Notes under the pieces: model-generated
The model's database searches: none
What the model saw: the letters and a program-made list of their open reading frames with translations, nothing else
What the model was told of the DNA's origin: nothing
Made by a program: the position numbers and the translations under genes
Shown: piece after piece, positions 34,259 through 46,900 of the stretch
How positions within the stretch are numbered: position 1 is the stretch's first letter
How the letters are laid out: every line of letters begins with the position of its first letter
NCBI RefSeq assembly: GCF_023973825.1
Contig: NC_090127.1
Location: forward strand, 1,908,501 to 1,972,500
DNA length: 64,000 nt
Reading direction: 5' to 3'
From: Plasmodium brasilianum
Lineage: Eukaryota; Apicomplexa; Aconoidasida; Haemosporida; Plasmodiidae

Positions 34259-35734
34259 ACTTGGTTGGCAATTATACGGCATATTGTAAGGCGATGCACA
34301 GAGCTGTATTGTGCTGTATTATATTGTGTTATATTATGCTACATTGTATTACATTTGATTATATTGTACGGTATTATGTTGTATTATTTTATTTTATATT
34401 TTTTTTTTTTTTTTTTTGTGGCTTAAAACTAATGCAACTTTGTTTTTTATTCCTTTTTTTTTTTTTTTTTTTTTTTTTTCAATTCATTTACCATTTCTTT
34501 GCACTTTGTCTTTTTCATCATAAATAACTCTGTATTTGTATTGCTTTTAAATCTACATATATTCAAAGGTTATAATAATATCTTTTTTATTTGTTAAATA
34601 ATTTATTACTACATAATTAAACATTTTATAACTTAACATTATTAACAGGCAAAGGAAAAAAAAAAAAAATAATATATAATTCATTTTAACCCTCTTATTT
34701 TGCTTATTGCGTGTTCTTGTGCATTTACATAATGGTGTATAAAAAATATTTGAAAATATTTCCATTTGGAAAAAGAAGAAAAAATATATTAAGTATAAGA
34801 TAAAAGGAACATATTTATTTTTTCCCTATTTTTCTGCCTTTTTTTTTATAAGCAATTATTTCTTATTGTGAAAAGAGGAAAATGTGTTTTATCAGGCGTA
34901 TAAATGGGAGCTTTTGTACAAACGATTTGCATTTTCAGCATATTCTTTTGTCGAATATTTTAATATACCATCATTGATGTATTAATGTTGTGTGGTGTAG
35001 TCCTATATTTTAAAATTTTGTAAGAGGTGAATATATTTTTTTATTTTTATTTTTTACTTTTTTGATACACACGTTTTTGTCAAAAATTTCAAGCGATCAC
35101 ACTGCATTTAATGAAATGTAATCGAATATAAGTAATATTGTTGTGCGGAATTTTACAAAAGTATTTTCTGTTGTTACTTCGGTTTTTCTATTTTTAAAAA
35201 TACCCGGCTGAGTTAATTTACACACGCGCACACTTACACTTAAGTATACATTATGTGCATATATTTATATATATATTTACGTATATATTTATTCCTATAT
35301 ATTTGTACACACTGGAGTATAACTAAATAGCCACACGATAAGGGGCAAAAATCCGTGTGTAGTGCAAATTTTCACTTCATATAAAACTTGCGTAAAAAAG
35401 ATGAACGGAAAGGTCTTTATACAAACTGGTTCAACTAGAGAAATGATTTTTTTTTTTTTTTTTTTTCACGTATTTTATAAAATAATTTTAATTCTTTGAA
35501 ACATTCTAGCAACTTTTTTATTATTCATTATATGAAGTAGGGGTAAAATTTTACGGAGTTCTATTTTCATTTCATTAGTTAATTATTTATTTTATTATAT
35601 TTCCCCCTACTGTGTTTTAATTTAAATAAAAGGATACAAATCGGAATTTTGTTAAATTTTCGGTTATCAGCAGGGCATGGAACATCGCGCTCATTTTATT
35701 TTATTTTTTTATTTTGTCAGTTTTATATTATTTT

Positions 35735-35960
35735 GCCGTATTTACTAATTTGCCATATTTACTAATTTGCCGTATTTACTAATTTGCGTATTTATTAATT
35801 TGCCGTATTTACTAATTTGCGTATTTACTAATTTGCCGTATTTACTAATTTGCGTATTTACTAATTTGCCGTATTTACTATTTTGCCGTATTTACTATTT
35901 TGCTAGTATTTACTATTTTGCTAGTATTTACTATTTTGGGAATATATTGCTAATATTTTG
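35735..35960 (+). repeat. GCCGTATTTACTAATTT tandem repeat
   Basis: About ten copies of a 16-19 bp TTGCcGTATTTACTAATT unit with variable G/C content. Confidence 0.85.
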
Positions 35961-36384
35961 CTAGTATTTAAAAAAAAAATTTCCTTCGTTATCAGTGTTT
36001 TGTGTAAATACCATAACACACTAGAAAGAGCAACTTCATTTTCTTCATTTTTTTTATTTTTTATAATTTACATTTTACTTTTACATTATGTGACAGAACT
36101 TTTTTTTTTTTTTTTCTTTTTTTTTAAATTCAATAAAATATCCTTTTAGTAAAGAACACAAAAACATATTCACAAACGTATGTTCCTTAAATAAGTAAAT
36201 AAGTTTGCTTATTGTTATTATTTTTCAATTTTTATTTTTTTCGTAATTTTCATTTTACGCGTTTTACTTCATGCGTGTTTTTCCATTTACGCATTTTGCC
36301 ACTCACGTATTATTCACCTCTACGCATGTTACGCATTTTCCTTTTTCTGTATTTTTTTCCAAATTTTTTATATATATATTTTTC

Positions 36385-36540
36385 CATTTTTTAATATTCT
36401 TTTTTCCATTCTTTAATATTCTTTTTTCCATTCTTTAATATATTTTTTTCCATTCTTTAATATATTTTTTTCCATTCTTTAATATATTTTTTTCTCCATT
36501 CTTTAATATATTTTTTTCCATTCTTTAATATATTTTTTCA
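36385..36540 (+). repeat. TTTTTTCCATTCTTTAATAT tandem repeat
   Basis: About seven copies of a 20-22 bp pyrimidine-rich unit. Confidence 0.88.
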
Positions 36541-36829
36541 TCATTTATTTATATTCTTTTTTTCCTTTTTATTTTTTTTTTTTTGTATTTATTTTCTTCC
36601 CATCAATATTGTATTTTTTTTCATTTTCCTCTATTATATGTTAATTTTATATTTTCCATTTTTGGGCTGATGATTTTTATGTGCATGGTACAAAAATGAG
36701 GTGAATGAAATTAAGGCACTACTTTATACACATTTAATTTATGATTGCTTGTTACTACTCATATTATTATCCCCTCATTTTATCGTTAATTTTGTTATGA
36801 CTTCGTTTAATTTCATTTATTTATTTGTT

Positions 36830-37095
36830 ATGTTTATTAATTTGTTAGGTTTATTAATTTGTTATGTTTGTTTACTTGTTATATATATTTATTTGTTATG
36901 CTTATTAATTTGTTATGTTTACTTACTTGTTATATATATTTATTTGTTATATTTACTTATTTGTTATATTTACTTATTTGTTATATTTACTTATTTGTTA
37001 TATTTACTTATTTGTTATGTTTACTTACTTGTTATATATATTTATTTGTTATATTTATTTATTTGTTATATTTATTTATTTGTTATATTTATTTG
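36830..37095 (+). repeat. TTTGTTATATTTACTTA tandem repeat
   Basis: A 15-18 bp unit in about 15 copies, ending roughly 130 bp before the ASF1 start. All three plus-strand frames are open through it. Confidence 0.88.
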
Positions 37096-37227
37096 TTTAA
37101 TTTATTTTTTTAAGCAGGTATAAGTTGAAGTTTTCATTAGCCAAATAAATTTTTGTCGTTTTTAAGGATTTTTTTTTTTTATATTGCCTTTTATATATTT
37201 TCGTTATTTAAAAAAAAAAAAAAAAAA

Positions 37228-38495
37228 ATGTCTGAAGTAAATGTAACAAAAGTAATAGTGAATAATCCAATATGTGATATACTAGACCCATTTGTTTTCA
37301 CTATTGAGTTTGAAGCTTTAAACAAATTAGAAGCCGATCTTGAATGGAAAATTTTTTACATTTCAGCTGTTAATAATGAAGGGGAGAGTAATCAAGATAT
37401 TGAACTAGATAACATTTTCTTGGGGCCAATCGAAAGAGGAGTAATGATGTTTGATTATGCAGTTAACCCTCCGGATTATAAAAATGTAAATCCTTAGCAA
37501 ATTAATGAACTAGTGAATTTGCATGTTCATAAATGAGGGGAGCCAATCATGCAAAAAATGCGTAGCATAAAAAGGGGAAAAAATATAACGCGATGGAGTT
37601 ATGGTGCAATGCCACAATGATGCAATGACGTTATAACCTGATAACATGAATAAAAGCTGGCTAATTTTAAAAAATTCAAATATTCACCATGTTGCGTATT
37701 TTCTCGTTCGTATAATTCTCCATCTGCGTGTGCACATAGTGTAATGTACTAGTATCACGAGTGCAAGTTGTATTTTCCTTATTTAAAAAATTTTTTTTTT
37801 TTTTTTTTTATTTTTTTTTCCCCTTTTTTTTTATATTTTTTTTTCCCTTTTTTTTTTTATTTTTTTCCCCCCTTTTTCAGATGGATATAGATAGTGTGTT
37901 AGGTCTACAAGCAATACTTATTTCGGCTAACTACAAAGAGAAGGAATTCATCAGAATTGCATATTACATGAATTCGTTTTACAAAGATGTGGAATTAAGG
38001 GAAAAACCACCAGCTGTGCCACAATACGATAAAATATGTCGACACATATTTGTTGAAAATCCTCGAATTGTAAAATTTAGTATATGTTGGAATTCAGGAG
38101 AAAAAGATGATTTCAAAGAATTTGATAAAGATAATGAAAAAATAGAATTATTTAATTGCTCTAAGGTGAATGAACAAAATGAAAGTAACTCAAATGTAAC
38201 CAATCAGTCTACTCAAGACAATATATTAATTTCGAACATTAACCATAATGAGAACAGCAACTATGCCAGTAGCAATACGAACAGCAATGACGGCTATGGA
38301 AATACAATTAGTAACAATGGTAATAACAACAGCATTCAAAATATATTTTTTCATAACGATGTTATAAACAATAATTTTAACGACAACAACTTTTTAAAGA
38401 ATAACCAACTACCAACCGATTTAGATAAATGCGAAATTTTTAACGCAAATATAAACGGAATTAGTAGAATTACTATAGATAATAAAAACTTATAG
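37228..38495 (+). CDS. ASF1: Histone chaperone ASF1, two exons
   Basis: Binds the H3-H4 dimer and hands it to chromatin assembly factors. Exon 1 37228-37485 (donor AAT|GTAAAT) and exon 2 37881-38495 (acceptor TTTTTCAG), phase 0, give 290 residues. The conserved immunoglobulin-like core occupies about 1-155: MSEVNVTKVIVNNP, PFVFTIEFEAL, LEWKIFYISA, DIELDNIFLGPIERGVMMF, ALLISAN-like ILISANYKEKEFIRIAYYMN and LREKPP...PRIVKFSICW. These match the ASF1 family nearly block for block. The C-terminal ~130 residues form an acidic then Asn/Ser-rich tail, longer than in animals. Without splicing, exon 1 stops soon after the conserved strand, so the intron is required. An upstream poly(dA) run abuts the start codon. 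Confidence 0.95.
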
Positions 38496-40337
38496 TTGTT
38501 TTACGTAGAAAAGCCACACACGATTTTTACATTCATTGTTCTTGTTTATGTTTCATATGTTCGTACACATGTACATGTTTGTACGCTTTGTGCATGCGGT
38601 GCCTGTATGTGCATGTAGAATGGTTGTAAATGTTAGGTTATGTTTACTTAGGCATACACGTATGTGGGTACTTATGTAGGTATTTACGCATATATATATA
38701 TATATGCTTGTATATATTCGAATACATGCATGCGCATGAGTACATGTAAACATATATGATGTGCATACATATATGTGCGCCCTCTATAGGCCGTTTTATC
38801 AATTTTTTACTTACCTTTTAAATTTTACAAGAGATTTAAAAATTTTTTTTTTTGTTTTTTTTAATAAAAATACATGATTGTATGTACATGTACATATATA
38901 TATATATATATATATACATACATATGTGTGAAGCTTTTTAAATAGTATTAAAAAAAATATGAAAAAATATTTTTTTTAAAATGTAAAAAATTAAGAAGAA
39001 ATAAAGTTACACACCACTGTCAATTTTTTACGTTTCTGGTTACTTTTATGTTATTCTTTTTTGAATAAACGTATGCATGTATATATGTATGTGTCTATGT
39101 ACATATTTACGTATATGAAGCATCAGTAGTTGTATACCATTAAATGCTTGCGAGTTCTCATACTTAAGAAAACGTGCACACATGTACTTGCACAAGTATG
39201 TACGTTTACGCACATACACACTTACGTTCTTACGTTCATACCTACATCCATATATATATCCATACGTATCTTCATTTATACATATTCTTTTTACATTTCT
39301 TTTATTAATTTTTAGATGGAAAAAAATAAAATAAAAAATTTACAAAGATTTAAAAAAAATAATTTTTAAAGAAATTTTATTAGGATGATTTAAAAGAGAA
39401 AAAGCACAAAAATATAAAATCAAATTTTTTTTTTTTTTTTTTTGAAATAATTTTTTTTTTATTTTTAATAATAGTACTTTAAATTAAATAAAAAAAAATA
39501 AACTTAATAAAAAAAAAATATATATATATATGCTTTAAAACAAAGGTTTTTAAATATACATAAACGATTTAAGCATACTTAAAAAAAAATATGAATTATT
39601 TTTTCGTATGTATATTTAAAGATATGCAGCAACTGTTTTTAGTCATAGAGCATTTGTCATGTATTTCTGCTGAATCTTGCTGAATCGTTTTACCATTTAT
39701 TCATCCATTCATTCATTTTTCGTAAAAATTAATGTTTATCCTTATCGCACATGTGCGTATTGGAAAGAAGCAAATTTGTACGAGGATCCCCATTTGCCTG
39801 TGTGCGTAAATACATACCCATGTACAATACATATGTACCAACATGTACTTACATACATATAAGCATATATATGTGCATTTATATATATTCAAGTGTTTCC
39901 AATTTAAAAAAGGGAGTTTTTCTGCTAAGATACTGTAGCTGAGTGATAAGTCATAAATAATGTATGTATGTATGTATGTATGCATGTATGTCTATATTTT
40001 TCTGAAAGAAAATTTCATAACGTTCATTTACTGCTTTTATAAATTCTTATATTTGTGTAGAGAAAAATGAATACTCGAATTATTTTCAAGTTTTCCTTTT
40101 TTTTTTTTTTTTTTTTTTCTGCTTAATTTTAAAAATAATACTTGTGAAACATCAGTTTTACGTGTTAATAAAAACAAAACAAAAATGGGTTTACAAATGT
40201 TTTGAAAATAAAACGGTCCAAATTTAAGTCTATATAAATGTACGTACTTACACTTACATATATACATCTTTTCAACTTATACGGAAGTGTTAAAAGAATC
40301 TTTTGTTCATTATATACAATTTTCTTCAAATGAAAAA
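38496..40337. other. Convergent intergenic region (ASF1 / HCCS)
   Basis: About 1.8 kb of ACATATGT-type satellite, poly(dT) (39426-39443, 40098-40119) and a (TATG)n tract (39960-39990). No gene or structured RNA recognised. Confidence 0.6.
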
Positions 40338-41131
40338 TCACCTGAACAATTCATATTTTTTTATATACTTAAAATAAAATTCATAAAACGGGTAGCGTAC
40401 CCGGTCCCATATATTTGAAAAGCTGTCCATTGCAGGCCTGACATCAATATATATCTACAAAAATATAAAAATAAAAATAAAAAATGAACATTAAAAAATT
40501 AACCAATTTTTGAGTTTTTGTTTTTGTTTTTGTTTTTCTTTAATCCATTATATTTGTTTCCTTGCATGTTAAGAAATATTTTCTTGCTCCGTTAAAGTTA
40601 ACAAGAGAATACGCAAAATATACGCATTAATGTAAACACATACACATACACATACCCATGTACGTATACATTTCTCCCTTTTTTAATTTACATTCTTATC
40701 ATCGTTTATAGTTTCGTCGTTATAGTAGTCTAAAATGTATTTTACTTCAGTGCCGCACCGATTGATGTACCAGTCATGTCTATCGAAGGGGCGTCCTAAT
40801 CTGATATTTTCCCAGGCGAGAAAATTAAAAAAAACATGATAAAAGAATATAAATGTATGAGATAAAGGAACAGACATTTCATCCTTTTGCCAATGCACAA
40901 ACAAATGTAAAAAAAAAAAAAATTTCTAATTCAAATAAGTTGAGCTAATATGAAAAGAGAAGTATGCGTATGTTTATTTTAGTAACATCCAGTTGTATAT
41001 TTTTTGTTTATCACCTCGAAAAAAAACTTCTAAATTTTGCCTTGAACGTTAAATCATCAAATTTTCCAAGAAATCGTTGCAAGGTCACATGGCTACATTT
41101 TCTATTAATTTCAAATGGAGCGTATATAAAC

Positions 41132-41162
<31 letters not shown>

Positions 41163-42034
41163 TGTATATAGGGGATATATTTTACGTGTGCATATGTGTA
41201 CTTCATATGAACACTTAAAAAAGGTTAGAATTAAATGCAACGAAATGTGATACAAAAAGTTTTAAATGCACATGCTTTTTAGAGGGTCAAATGGGCAAAA
41301 AAAAAAAAAAAATCAGAGAAAGGAGCAAAGGAAATGGCAAATGCGTAAAGAAGTATATACATGTATATATGCGCTTATTTATGTAGAATGCACTACTGTA
41401 CGCGGGTATACATACATACGCATAAGCTTGGTTACTTTTTGTGCATGTGCTCATATTTTAGTATGTGCTTCCATGATTCCTCGTTAACTTCATTATGAAC
41501 ATTGACAACAGCGTCAATGTAATTTATATCAATGTCCTTATTCTTTCTTAGTAAGGAATTGTAAAATTGTTGAGGTGACGGATATAACCAATATTCTTTA
41601 TTATTTTTAGGAATAGATGAAACGTCCCTCTTTTTATTTAATGATAGATCACAATTTCCTTTTAATGCATAGTTTGGTATTTCTGGCATCATATTACTTT
41701 CATTAATTTCTAAAATAAATAAACAGTACAAAACGTATGAATGGCCATGAGCATACATCCAAAGACATATGACTCATACTCACAAACATATACAGTACAT
41801 GCATGCAATATGTATGTACAGTATATATATGTACTTTGTATGTTCTTGCATCCATTTATGTATACATGTGAACCGATCTAATATATTCTCCTTTCAATTG
41901 ACATTCATGCAAATTCTTAAGTGCAGCTTACCACTTTCCAGAATTGTCAAATCACCTGACTTTTTGAGTTTTGCTGGACATTTTTCTCTTTCGTCATTTT
42001 TGTCTACAACACTTGCAACACTTATATTCTGCAT
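40338..42034 (-). CDS. Holocytochrome c synthase (cytochrome c / c1 heme lyase), five exons
   Basis: Attaches heme covalently to the CxxCH motif of mitochondrial cytochromes c/c1; peripheral to the inner membrane on the intermembrane-space side. Exons (minus strand) are 42034-41932, 41709-41436, 41101-41015, 40800-40692 and 40454-40338, and together make 229 residues with all phases agreeing. The start is the first ATG after an in-frame stop. Motifs in order: a heme-binding CP motif (EKCPAKLKK, about residue 20); [19 protein letters not shown]; the heme-ligand region [18 protein letters not shown] split across exons 2/3; [25 protein letters not shown]; and [20 protein letters not shown] near the end. 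These are the hallmark blocks of the family. Whether it serves cytochrome c or c1 cannot be settled from sequence alone. Confidence 0.93.
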
Positions 42035-42094
42035 ATTTTTTGTACCCCCTCTTATTGTTAAAATTTATCGGCCCTCTAGTTCTTCCCACTATTT

Positions 42095-42235
42095 CAACGT
42101 TGATTTCTGCTTCTATTTCTGCTTCTATGTCTGCTTCTATGTCTGCTTCTATGTCTGCTTCTATTTCTGCTTCTATGTCTGCTTCTATGTCTGCTTCTAT
42201 ATCTGCATCTATGTCTGCTTCTATATCTGTTTATA
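42095..42235. repeat. 12 bp tandem array (CTTCTATGTCTG) upstream of HCCS
   Basis: About eleven copies with T/G variants (TTTCTGCTTCTA). The 12 bp period keeps plus-strand frames open (Ser/Met/Ala or Cys/Phe repeats). Confidence 0.9.
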
Positions 42236-43284
42236 GTTGCGCTTCTATTTCACCGCCTCTTTTGATGTATTCAATTGATATATATCCCCTTTTCAAGATT
42301 CTTTTATTTTTCTTCTCGATTTTTTAGGATATATTTTTTGAGTCATTTTATCACCACATTTCCTCCGCTTAATTAACGCAAACAATTTTTCTAAGTTACT
42401 ATTTACACCCTTACTATTCCCTAAAATATGCGGTAGAGGCAGTTATATCCACAATGTAGAGCTAAAAGGTTATGCAATGGGATCGATGTACGTTCTTACA
42501 TACATACGAGCATACGCGCGCATACATATGCATTTGCTTATATAAAGCATATGGCGTTTGTTTGTTTTTGTTTTTTTTTTTTTTAATGTGGCACTTTCAC
42601 ACGCGTTAATTAAAATTATAACAAAGCGGGGGCAAATCTTTTCTTCTTTATTATTTTTGAGAAAGCTTCAGTATATACATATCATCAATTAAATTTGCCA
42701 GTTCTTGTATACGAGGTAGGAGCAACCATATTCAGATTTTCATAATCAAACATGAAGCATGTTGCAATTTTTTTTTTTTTTTTTTTATTCACATCCAAGA
42801 AGGTAAGAAAATAAAAAATTGAAACATTTCTTTTCTACATAATATTTTTTTTGTATTTCTTTAAGTACTCGCTTTTTTTTTTTTTTTTTTTTTTTTATTC
42901 CTAGTGTAATCAATTATTTTTCTGTCAAAATTGATTGCTATACAAATTAGGTAAAAAGAAAAAAAAAAAAAAAAAAAAGATTAAATAAAAATATATGCTC
43001 TTGAGAGGATTTAAAATTTTAGGAAGTCAACAAATTACATGCAGTTACATAAATAAGGACTTTTATTTTGTGTATTTGAAAAATTCGGAAAATCATTAAA
43101 AGGTTGTAAACAGTAATAATGAAATTTTTCAACATGTAAAAATAATTACAAAAAAAAGGAAGTAATAGAAATAGGGAAGAAATAAAAAAAAAATAGCAAA
43201 TAATGCAGTAAAAAAAAATGCGAATTATAAAATAAAAAGAAGTGTAAAATATGAACAAAATTGAAAAAGATAACAAACAGGTAA

Positions 43285-43372
43285 CATACTAATAACAAAT
43301 AGCGAATTAAGAATAACGAATAACCAATAACGAATAACCAATAACGAATAACCAATAACGAATAACGAGTAA
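43285..43372. repeat. AATAACCAATAACG tandem repeat
   Basis: Five to six copies of a 14-16 bp unit next to CAATAACGAATAACGAGTAA. Confidence 0.8.
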
Positions 43373-43709
43373 TACGTAACAGAATAAAATCAAACTTTCA
43401 AATCAGAAGTTAGATACCTTTAATAGGATTAGCATATATAATTACAAAAAAAAAGGGGAAAGAAGGAACCAATAAAATATTATAATTGGTCAACCATCTC
43501 CGATGCCCCATAGATGCGTGCATACCATGGCAACGTTCTTGAAAAGAGATACTTCCCACACGCGCATATCCACGTGCGTATAATCGCACACGTATAAGCG
43601 CCCACATATAAGCATATACATATAAGCATATACAAATATGCATATACATATTTTCACATCTATGTATACACAAACATATACACAAACATATACACATAAA
43701 AATGACTAT

Positions 43710-43857
43710 ACAGAATAACGAGCTTGTTTTAGGCGCTGAAATGCTAAAAGGTGTTATAGAATAAAACAACGAAATATGTATATTTATTCGTCTAACTGCG
43801 AAATGCGGCCAAAGGTGCGGGTTGGGGGAACCCCATATCCCACTCGCAGTTACATAA
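43710..43857 (+). ncRNA. Candidate H/ACA-type small RNA
   Basis: A GC-rich hairpin stands out in AT-rich DNA: TAACTGCGA (43793-43801) pairs perfectly with TCGCAGTTA (43844-43852), and the interior holds further G-run/C-run pairing (GGGG with CCCC, GTGCGGG with CCCAC). The right arm is followed by ACATAA, which would place an ACA box three bases from the 3' end. Upstream, AGAATA (about 43758-43763) fits the H box ANANNA, and a weaker hairpin (TTTTAG / CTAAAA, about 43725-43748) precedes it. This is the layout of an H/ACA guide RNA. The assignment is inference. The opposite strand could instead be the transcript. Confidence 0.35.
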
Positions 43858-43922
43858 AAAAGTTATTTAAATGAAGCATGTTATACGAATTGTATCAGAT
43901 GAAACTTATCAAACGAAGCATA

Positions 43923-46900
43923 TTAAACACCGTCTGGATTTTTTCTCCTTTTCAGGTGAACTTCAACATTTCTATCCCTGCAGTATGATAAGACAATCTC
44001 CCTGTTAACATTCAACTTGCAATCTATTAGATGTTTTTTTAAAATACTGTATTCTATTTTCTTCTCCTCCATTACACTTGTATATATAACTTCGTCCACA
44101 GTAATAGCCTCGTCTATTCGTTCAAAGAGAGCTTTCAATTCCATCATTTTTATTTTGCTTCTCATATGATTTATGTAATCCTCTTGTAATTTATCTTTTT
44201 CCCTATTCAATAAATCATCATTTAAGTACGTACAATTATTATGATAGGAATCATCCTTTCTATGTGTGTAAAATTTTTCGTTATGAAAACTTAGCATGTC
44301 TATGTTCACCCTATTATCCTTAATATTGCATTTTTTGCTAGTATATACACTATTTGTTTTTTGGCAATGGAAATAATTTTCATTTTCAAATTTATTTAAA
44401 GAAGACATGTGTTGAGTAATGTTATCCTTCTGTAATTCTACTTCATCACTAGAAAGAGCTATTTCCTTGATGGTATTCTCTTTTGCTAATTTATCCTTTT
44501 CTTCATTTAAATAATTCTGTATTTTTATCAGTTCGTTAATTAGTATTTTTCTCGACAGCCTTTTGTTCTTAAGACCAAAAAATTCCATCAATCCTTCTAG
44601 TACTGCATTATGTGCTTTATTTATGTCAATATTTAAAATGGACATTGCCCCTTTTTTTTTGTCTTTTTTTCTCTCTTCTTCTTCGTCCTCGTTCGTTTCG
44701 CTTTTCATTCCACCCACTTCTTTACCTTCTTCGTTTGTGATATCAATCCTATTTCTGCACATCTCTTCGTTATTTTGAAAGACGTATATACTCTTATCTT
44801 TTTTTCTTGAATCATTGGAATCTAGTTCATATGTTTTTATATTTGTTTTCTCCTCTTCATACATTTTGTCATTTCTACCTTCTGATATAGTAGAACAACA
44901 TTCGATATTATGTTTATCAGATGTATTAATGTGTGCACTTATTTTGAAACAACCTTTGTTTAAACTAGCAGTATCCTTTATAGTTGTTTTTTTTATCTTA
45001 TCCTTGTTAGTATTTACATTCCTTATATACACATCATATGGTAATGTATCATACTTTTCTAGAATTATAGTTTCAGGATTTGATAAGTCCTTAGGGGTAT
45101 GTTTTGCATTATAAGCACTTAAGTTATCATAGTAATGTGTATTACAAAAATGATTAGTGTTTGGCCATGCTTTTGCAATTTTTTCCTCATGTTTACACTC
45201 ATTTTTAAAGCTATACTTATTTATAAACTCGCTTCTATTTGTGAAACCCTCCTCAAAGGGGTGCCCTTCACTTCCCTTTTCATCTATAACAATGTGCTCA
45301 CAATTTTTTTCATCATGCATTTTGTTTTTACTTTGACTCCTACCACTACTTCCATTCATACCACTACTTCCATTCAAACCACTACTTCCATTCATACCAC
45401 TACTTCCATTCATACCACTACTTCCATTCATACCACTACTTCCATTCATACCACTACTTCCATTCATACCACTACTTCCATTCATACCACTACTTCCATT
45501 CATACCACTACTTCCATTCATACCACTACTTCTATTCGTACAATCACTCCCTTCACACGACTTGAAACTTCCATAATCGTCATTCGATGAAATAACATAT
45601 AATCCTTTACATCTAGTAAAGCTTTCACCCGTATTTACATTGTAACATTTGTTTTCTTCATTTGAGCAATTTTCATTTTCAACATTGCAATTCATGTTGT
45701 CATTACTGCTGCTCCTGCTGTTGTTGTTTGCACCTCTACTACACGTTAATGGGGTGTAGTTGCCCTCAAACTTATCGCTGCACATATATTTTTTCTTTTT
45801 ATTACCATTACTAATTTTTTGTTCTCTTAAGGAAAGATCTGAGACAATGACTTCATCAAGGTGCCCTCCTCTTCGCATATCACTTGGGCATGGTTTTCTT
45901 CTACACACATTTTTCTTGGCGCCCTTTTTGTATACACCCTGTTCATTGTATTCTAGTTTACTGTTCTGTACATCATCTCTAATTAATTGATTACTTTCTA
46001 TATTTAACACACTGTTCTCCTGACCTGTACATATATTCTTGTTATTTATAAACACGTCAGAAATTTCTTCTACGGATATATCATAATTTTTTACATATGA
46101 TGAGTCAATGTTTGTACCCTTATGTATTTCTTCCTTTCCTTGTAGATTATATATGCTCACATTTTCTCCTCCACTTTTTCCATTTTTGCAATTATCTTTA
46201 TTAACTTTGTACTCACTTGTAGTTACGTTTCCACCTCCGTTATGATATGCCAGATGATTCTTTCGACCATTAACTCCTTCTTGTTCTTTATTCATCCTGT
46301 TTCCATTTTTAAAAATATTGTTCGATGTTGTTCCAGTATTATTAACCTCCATTTTGTTATATGTGCTTAAATTCTTATAAGAGTGTATTTCTTTTTCACA
46401 TGTTTGTTGATCCTCATCATTACAACTTGAAATTTCGTATACTTCTTTATCATCTACTAGTTTGTTAAAATGTGTTGTAGGATTATTCTCTTTAGAACTA
46501 TAATCATTGGACAAAGAAAAAATTTCATTCCGATTACATTTATCAGGGCATTCAACCAGTTTACTATCATTTGAACATAAGATACCCGACCTATTTTCAC
46601 ATTCTTTTAGCCAATTAGCATTTTTGGAATTCCCATCAATTGCACATTCATTATTTTCACCTTCATCATATGCATCTTTATCATCTATACCATCATCTGC
46701 TTCTTCATTTACATTTTCATCATCTATACCATCATCTGCTTCTTCATTTACACTTTCATCATATTCATCTTCATCTACACCTCCACTGTCTCTACATTCA
46801 TGACCATCATTTTTCAGAATAGCAGCTTTATTATCAAGATAACACAGTGACGAATGTTTCTTCCTCGAAATGTCTAGCATTCCCTCAAACGACTTAACAT

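Larger units (their letters stand above)
34240..37227. other. Intergenic region between UTP18 and ASF1
   Basis: About 3 kb, strongly T-rich on the plus strand. It starts with a C-rich tract (34242-34258), then poly(dT) runs and three repeat arrays (about 35735-35960, 36385-36540 and 36830-37095). No gene is supported; an open frame at 36701-37123 consists mostly of the repeat. Confidence 0.6.
42035..43922. other. Region between HCCS and the 1,497-residue orphan gene
   Basis: Contains a 12 bp CTATGTCTGCTT array, poly(dT) runs (42770-42786, 42873-42896), a poly(dA) run (42959-42978), an AATAACCAATAACG repeat (43285-43372) and a GC-richer stretch (about 43480-43860), including the candidate RNA listed separately. 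Holds the HCCS promoter and the 3' end of the orphan gene. No coding sequence is supported. Confidence 0.55.

Noticed and set aside
41769..42327. Open frames with Ser-Met-Ser-Ala or Cys-Phe-Tyr repeats upstream of HCCS
   Set aside because: They result from the 12 bp CTTCTATGTCTG array and overlap the first HCCS exon on the other strand.
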